Below are positions 61,973-64,000 of a DNA stretch of 64,000 nt, piece after piece. The stretch is from NCBI GenBank assembly GCA_965140365.1, contig OZ223196.1; one strand, written 5' to 3'. Both the position numbers and the translations under genes were made by a program. The DNA is from Hydrogenovibrio sp965140365 (lineage in GTDB: Bacteria > Pseudomonadota > Gammaproteobacteria > Thiomicrospirales > Thiomicrospiraceae). Each line of letters opens with the position of its first letter. Positions within the stretch are counted from its first letter, which is position 1. The notes under the pieces were generated by a model that was not told where the DNA came from, made no database searches, and saw only the letters and a program-made list of their open reading frames with translations.

Positions 61973-62742
61973 TGCTTCCCTTTTCTCGTATCTGAACCCC
62001 AGACATCTGTAGAAAACTGAGCTTTTAGTCTGCCTGTAGGGAACTCTTCTCCAGCTAAAGTATCTAGCCAGTTTATTCCATCATTATAAATTTCATCATG
62101 CCTTGGTGTTGTGACCGGAATTAATTTTTTCTTGCCGAATGTTCTAGCTAACTTTAGTGCTTTTATTTTCTGACTAAAAGCTTTCTTTTTTTTATTTGAA
62201 ATTTGTTCAAATCTTAGCATGACCTTTTCTATAGGAACCTTATCTTGGTCAGTGTAAATGGAAAAGTCGATATAGTCATTTGGAGCAGTGTTTAACATAG
62301 GTTCAGTTTGATAAACGAAACCAAGAAGCCCCTCAGTATCAGAAGAATATTTTCTAATATTGTTTTTTAATTTGATGGTAATTTCAGAAGGAACCTCTCT
62401 AGACATTCTTTTTAATAAGTCATCGTCGGATATCTCCCAACGGACTACGTCTTCATCTTTAAAGTGAGAATCAAATGAGTGTCTATTAGCTAGTATTGCT
62501 GAAGTCGCAGCATCTATTCTATTGTTTACTTGGAATGACCATGGCCCAAAGTGAAAGAATTGCCAATTAATTCCTGTAAATGAGGTTCCATTGTGTTTTT
62601 GGGCATAATAAAGGTCTGCAAGATATACATACTTAATTAAATGTATAGGTCCCAGTCTTCGAGAGAGATAATCATCACCCTGCCCAGCAGTTAATAAGGC
62701 ATATTGGATTATTAAATCTATATTCTTTTCGTTATACGACAA
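61969..62742 (-). CDS. Panacea (SocA/DUF4065)-like antitoxin
   Basis: The 257-aa product has an N-terminal SocA/Panacea-like domain: DYLSRRLGPIHLIKYVYLAD, YYAQKHNGTSFTGINWQFF and HFGPWSFQV, which together match the family's KLLYLAD - GxxFTG - GPxS pattern. Panacea domains serve as antitoxins for many unrelated toxins. The C-terminal part (KKKKAFSQKIKALKLARTF) is basic. The end overlaps the next gene by four bases, so both are made together. Confidence 0.6.
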   Translation of the reverse strand: MSYNEKNIDLIIQYALLTAGQGDDYLSRRLGPIHLIKYVYLADLYYAQKHNGTSFTGINWQFFHFGPWSFQVNNRIDAATSAILANRHSFDSHFKDEDVVRWEISDDDLLKRMSREVPSEITIKLKNNIRKYSSDTEGLLGFVYQTEPMLNTAPNDYIDFSIYTDQDKVPIEKVMLRFEQISNKKKKAFSQKIKALKLARTFGKKKLIPVTTPRHDEIYNDGINWLDTLAGEEFPTGRLKAQFSTDVWGSDTRKGKQ

Positions 62743-63179
62743 AGTTTTTTAGACCTTTAAAATTAAAAATTTGAAGGATTTTACTTTAACAAAAAACGTA
62801 CTGCAACTCACTATGTCTTTATCGACTAATTTTCTGTTTTTATTAAAAATTTAAATATTGTTTTGAGCATATTGCACAAATCTTATTGAGTTTTTTTAAA
62901 TTAAATTTAGAGTTAATCCATAAAGGTAAAAATATCGTTAGGGATGTAAAGCTTTTGGCCTGCGATATGTAAATGTTGGGTCTGAAAAGTTTTTTTACTG
63001 CAAGTGATTATTGTGTAGTATGAGGTGTTAGAGAAAAAGGTATTTTCCCATTATGTCGGTTTCAGGATTATTGTTCTTCTTAAGAATTGTTCGGGGTGGA
63101 ACTATTAAGGATTTATTTTTAGGGGAGGAGTTACGGGATTTTAAATGGAATTCATAAAATTACAAAATAAGTTAACTCC
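62743..63179. other. 437-base AT-rich intergenic region
   Basis: No gene is seen. It must contain the promoter of the Panacea-like operon (reading left). Near the right side, AGGAGTTA at 63126-63133 and TAACTCCT at 63173-63180 form an eight-base inverted repeat with a 39-base spacer, which may end the nuclease transcript. Poly-T and poly-A runs dominate the rest. Confidence 0.5.
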
Positions 63180-64000
63180 TTAACATAAAGGATGATTTGC
63201 ATAGTGCTCGTTAAGTGTATCAACCATGCTGGTTAGCCTTTTGGATTTTGCATAATTTATAATTTGTGCACCATCTTTCCAGTCGATTTTGTATTTTTTT
63301 ATTTTTTCTTGTCGAGTCTTTAAATATTCTTTAGCTTCTGAAGAGAAGGTTCCACTTGTCCAGTATTCAAAGATTATTGCCCTATGCTCAAAGAAAGGTT
63401 GTTCTTTTAAGCTTTTGTAAATGATGCCTATTTTTTTAAACCATGTTTGTATTTCGGCAATCTGAATTTCTCTGTTTGGCTGGTATCCTTTGCATTCATA
63501 AATAGCGACCTCGTGGTCACCTTTTATTCTTCGGACATCAATTTCAGCTTTTTGGTTATCTAAATTATGAACCTTCACTCCAATATCGATGGTATCTCCT
63601 TCCGCCTTTAGAACAATGTGCCCTACAAGTAGCTCAAATAAAGCTCCTCGAACATTTATGGCTGCCCCTTCAATTTTGCTTAAAGAGTTCAGTAATTTAT
63701 ACAATTGATCAGGGTTTGTAGCTGCTAATGCACTAGCGTTTTCAAGGGTGTTTGCCAAAGAATGCAAGCTTTTAGCAACCTCAGAACCGAACATGATTTC
63801 AGGTGTTGTAAATACAAGGCCTGAAGATTTGCCTAATATAAATGCTTCTTTAGTAAACCTCTCGGCCATTAAGATGCTTAAGAAAGGCCTGATTTGTTTT
63901 ATAGATCGATTGGCTTCACACTTCTTAATAAAATACTTTGCAGCATTTTCATCTATGGCAGAGTATGTGGCATCAATTACTACAAATCCTGGAGTAAGCT
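63180..64000 (-). CDS. Predicted PD-(D/E)XK-type nuclease, cut by window edge
   Basis: The frame continues upstream of the internal ATG at 63869 to the window edge without a stop, adding 43 residues (LTPGFVVIDATYSAIDENA and so on), so the start is outside the window. A restriction-endonuclease-like core is visible: GALFELLVGHIVL (alpha helix with glutamate), AEIDVRRIKGDHEVAIYECKGY (acidic residue followed by the ECK motif), and a downstream IQTWFKKIGIIYKSL helix. The motif order fits the PD-(D/E)XK fold. Probably another defence or mobile-element gene. Confidence 0.55.
   Translation of the reverse strand, partial: LTPGFVVIDATYSAIDENAAKYFIKKCEANRSIKQIRPFLSILMAERFTKEAFILGKSSGLVFTTPEIMFGSEVAKSLHSLANTLENASALAATNPDQLYKLLNSLSKIEGAAINVRGALFELLVGHIVLKAEGDTIDIGVKVHNLDNQKAEIDVRRIKGDHEVAIYECKGYQPNREIQIAEIQTWFKKIGIIYKSLKEQPFFEHRAIIFEYWTSGTFSSEAKEYLKTRQEKIKKYKIDWKDGAQIINYAKSKRLTSMVDTLNEHYANHPLC

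Larger units (their letters stand above)
44506..64000. mobile_element. Tn7-like island inserted in comM, left part
   Basis: The comM reading frame is lost at 44506, where TGTTGTTAAC begins. Tn7-family ends start with TGT and carry several short transposase-binding repeats, as seen at 44516-44573. GC content drops at this point, and the core-genome palindrome CCAGGCCTGG disappears. The first gene is TnsE-like. The other genes are defence, toxin-antitoxin or decayed sequences. comM is a known attachment site for Tn6022/AbaR-type relatives of Tn7. The transposase genes and the right end are not in the window, so the element type is inferred. Confidence 0.75.

Noticed and set aside
63160..63180. 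TACAAAATAAGTTAAC, resembling the end repeats and GTTAAC of the island's left end.
   Set aside because: Only a partial match, single copy and no comM sequence after it; the island genes continue past it. Probably AT-rich coincidence.
1..64000. tRNA, rRNA genes, integrase genes and replication origin signals.
   Set aside because: None was recognised by eye on either strand. A covariance-model scan (tRNAscan-SE, Infernal) would be needed to exclude them fully.

Overview
The window looks like a chromosomal segment of a gammaproteobacterium, plausibly a sulfur-oxidising relative of Hydrogenovibrio/Thiomicrospira. This is inferred from gene content and order (rsmB-fmt-def-dprA, ntrY-ntrX-trkA-trkH, argS-SPOR, ubiK-comM, NnrS, pseudoazurin) and is not proven. 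Positions 1 to about 44,505 are core genome of moderate GC. Positions 44,506 to 64,000 are a visibly more AT-rich genomic island that runs off the right edge.

Region 1 (1-20 kb) is dominated by iron and haem. It holds ferritin, a HugZ-type haem-degrading protein, a TonB receptor, a HmuY-like lipoprotein, HmuS, HmuT, HmuU, HmuV and a PhyH-type dioxygenase. A second TonB receptor follows with a NitT/TauT-type ABC transporter (binding protein, permease, ATPase) and NnrS, then a DUF2325 protein and pseudoazurin. Four Fur-box-like sites lie at 1500, 12501, 17239 and 18046. The last has no protein gene downstream. It faces a minus-strand stretch of about 135 nt that ends in a strong intrinsic terminator and carries an anti-Shine-Dalgarno GCUCCUCC motif. 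A related element lies in the 3' UTR of the pseudoazurin gene. I interpret these as a small family of iron-responsive regulatory RNAs, and this is the most interesting core-genome find.

Region 2 (18-44.5 kb) is housekeeping: a PAS/GGDEF/EAL protein, ttcA, a lipid A-type acyltransferase, thpR, a DMT exporter, a methyltransferase, trkH/trkA, ntrX/ntrY (ntrY frameshifted), DUF4390, rsmB, fmt, def, dprA, a response regulator with an ATPase domain, topA, argS, an FtsN-like SPOR protein, a diguanylate cyclase, ubiK and comM. A 10-bp palindrome, CCAGGCCTGG, occurs exactly 11 times before 43.3 kb and never in the island. It forms the core of some terminators and is also embedded in coding sequences.

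Region 3 (44.5-64 kb) is an island that breaks comM. Its left end begins TGTTGTTAAC and carries three 19-bp direct repeats, the architecture of a Tn7-like transposon end, and its first gene is TnsE-like. The cargo is mostly defence and conflict genes: a decayed thermonuclease, an NdpA-like protein with a membrane partner, a WYL regulator with paired palindromic operators divergent from a complete JetABCD (Wadjet) operon, an IS3 remnant, a HAD-phosphoribosyltransferase-zinc-finger protein with a frameshifted DprA-like partner, a Panacea-like/MazF-like toxin-antitoxin pair, and a partial PD-(D/E)XK-like nuclease. No tRNA, rRNA or CRISPR array was seen.
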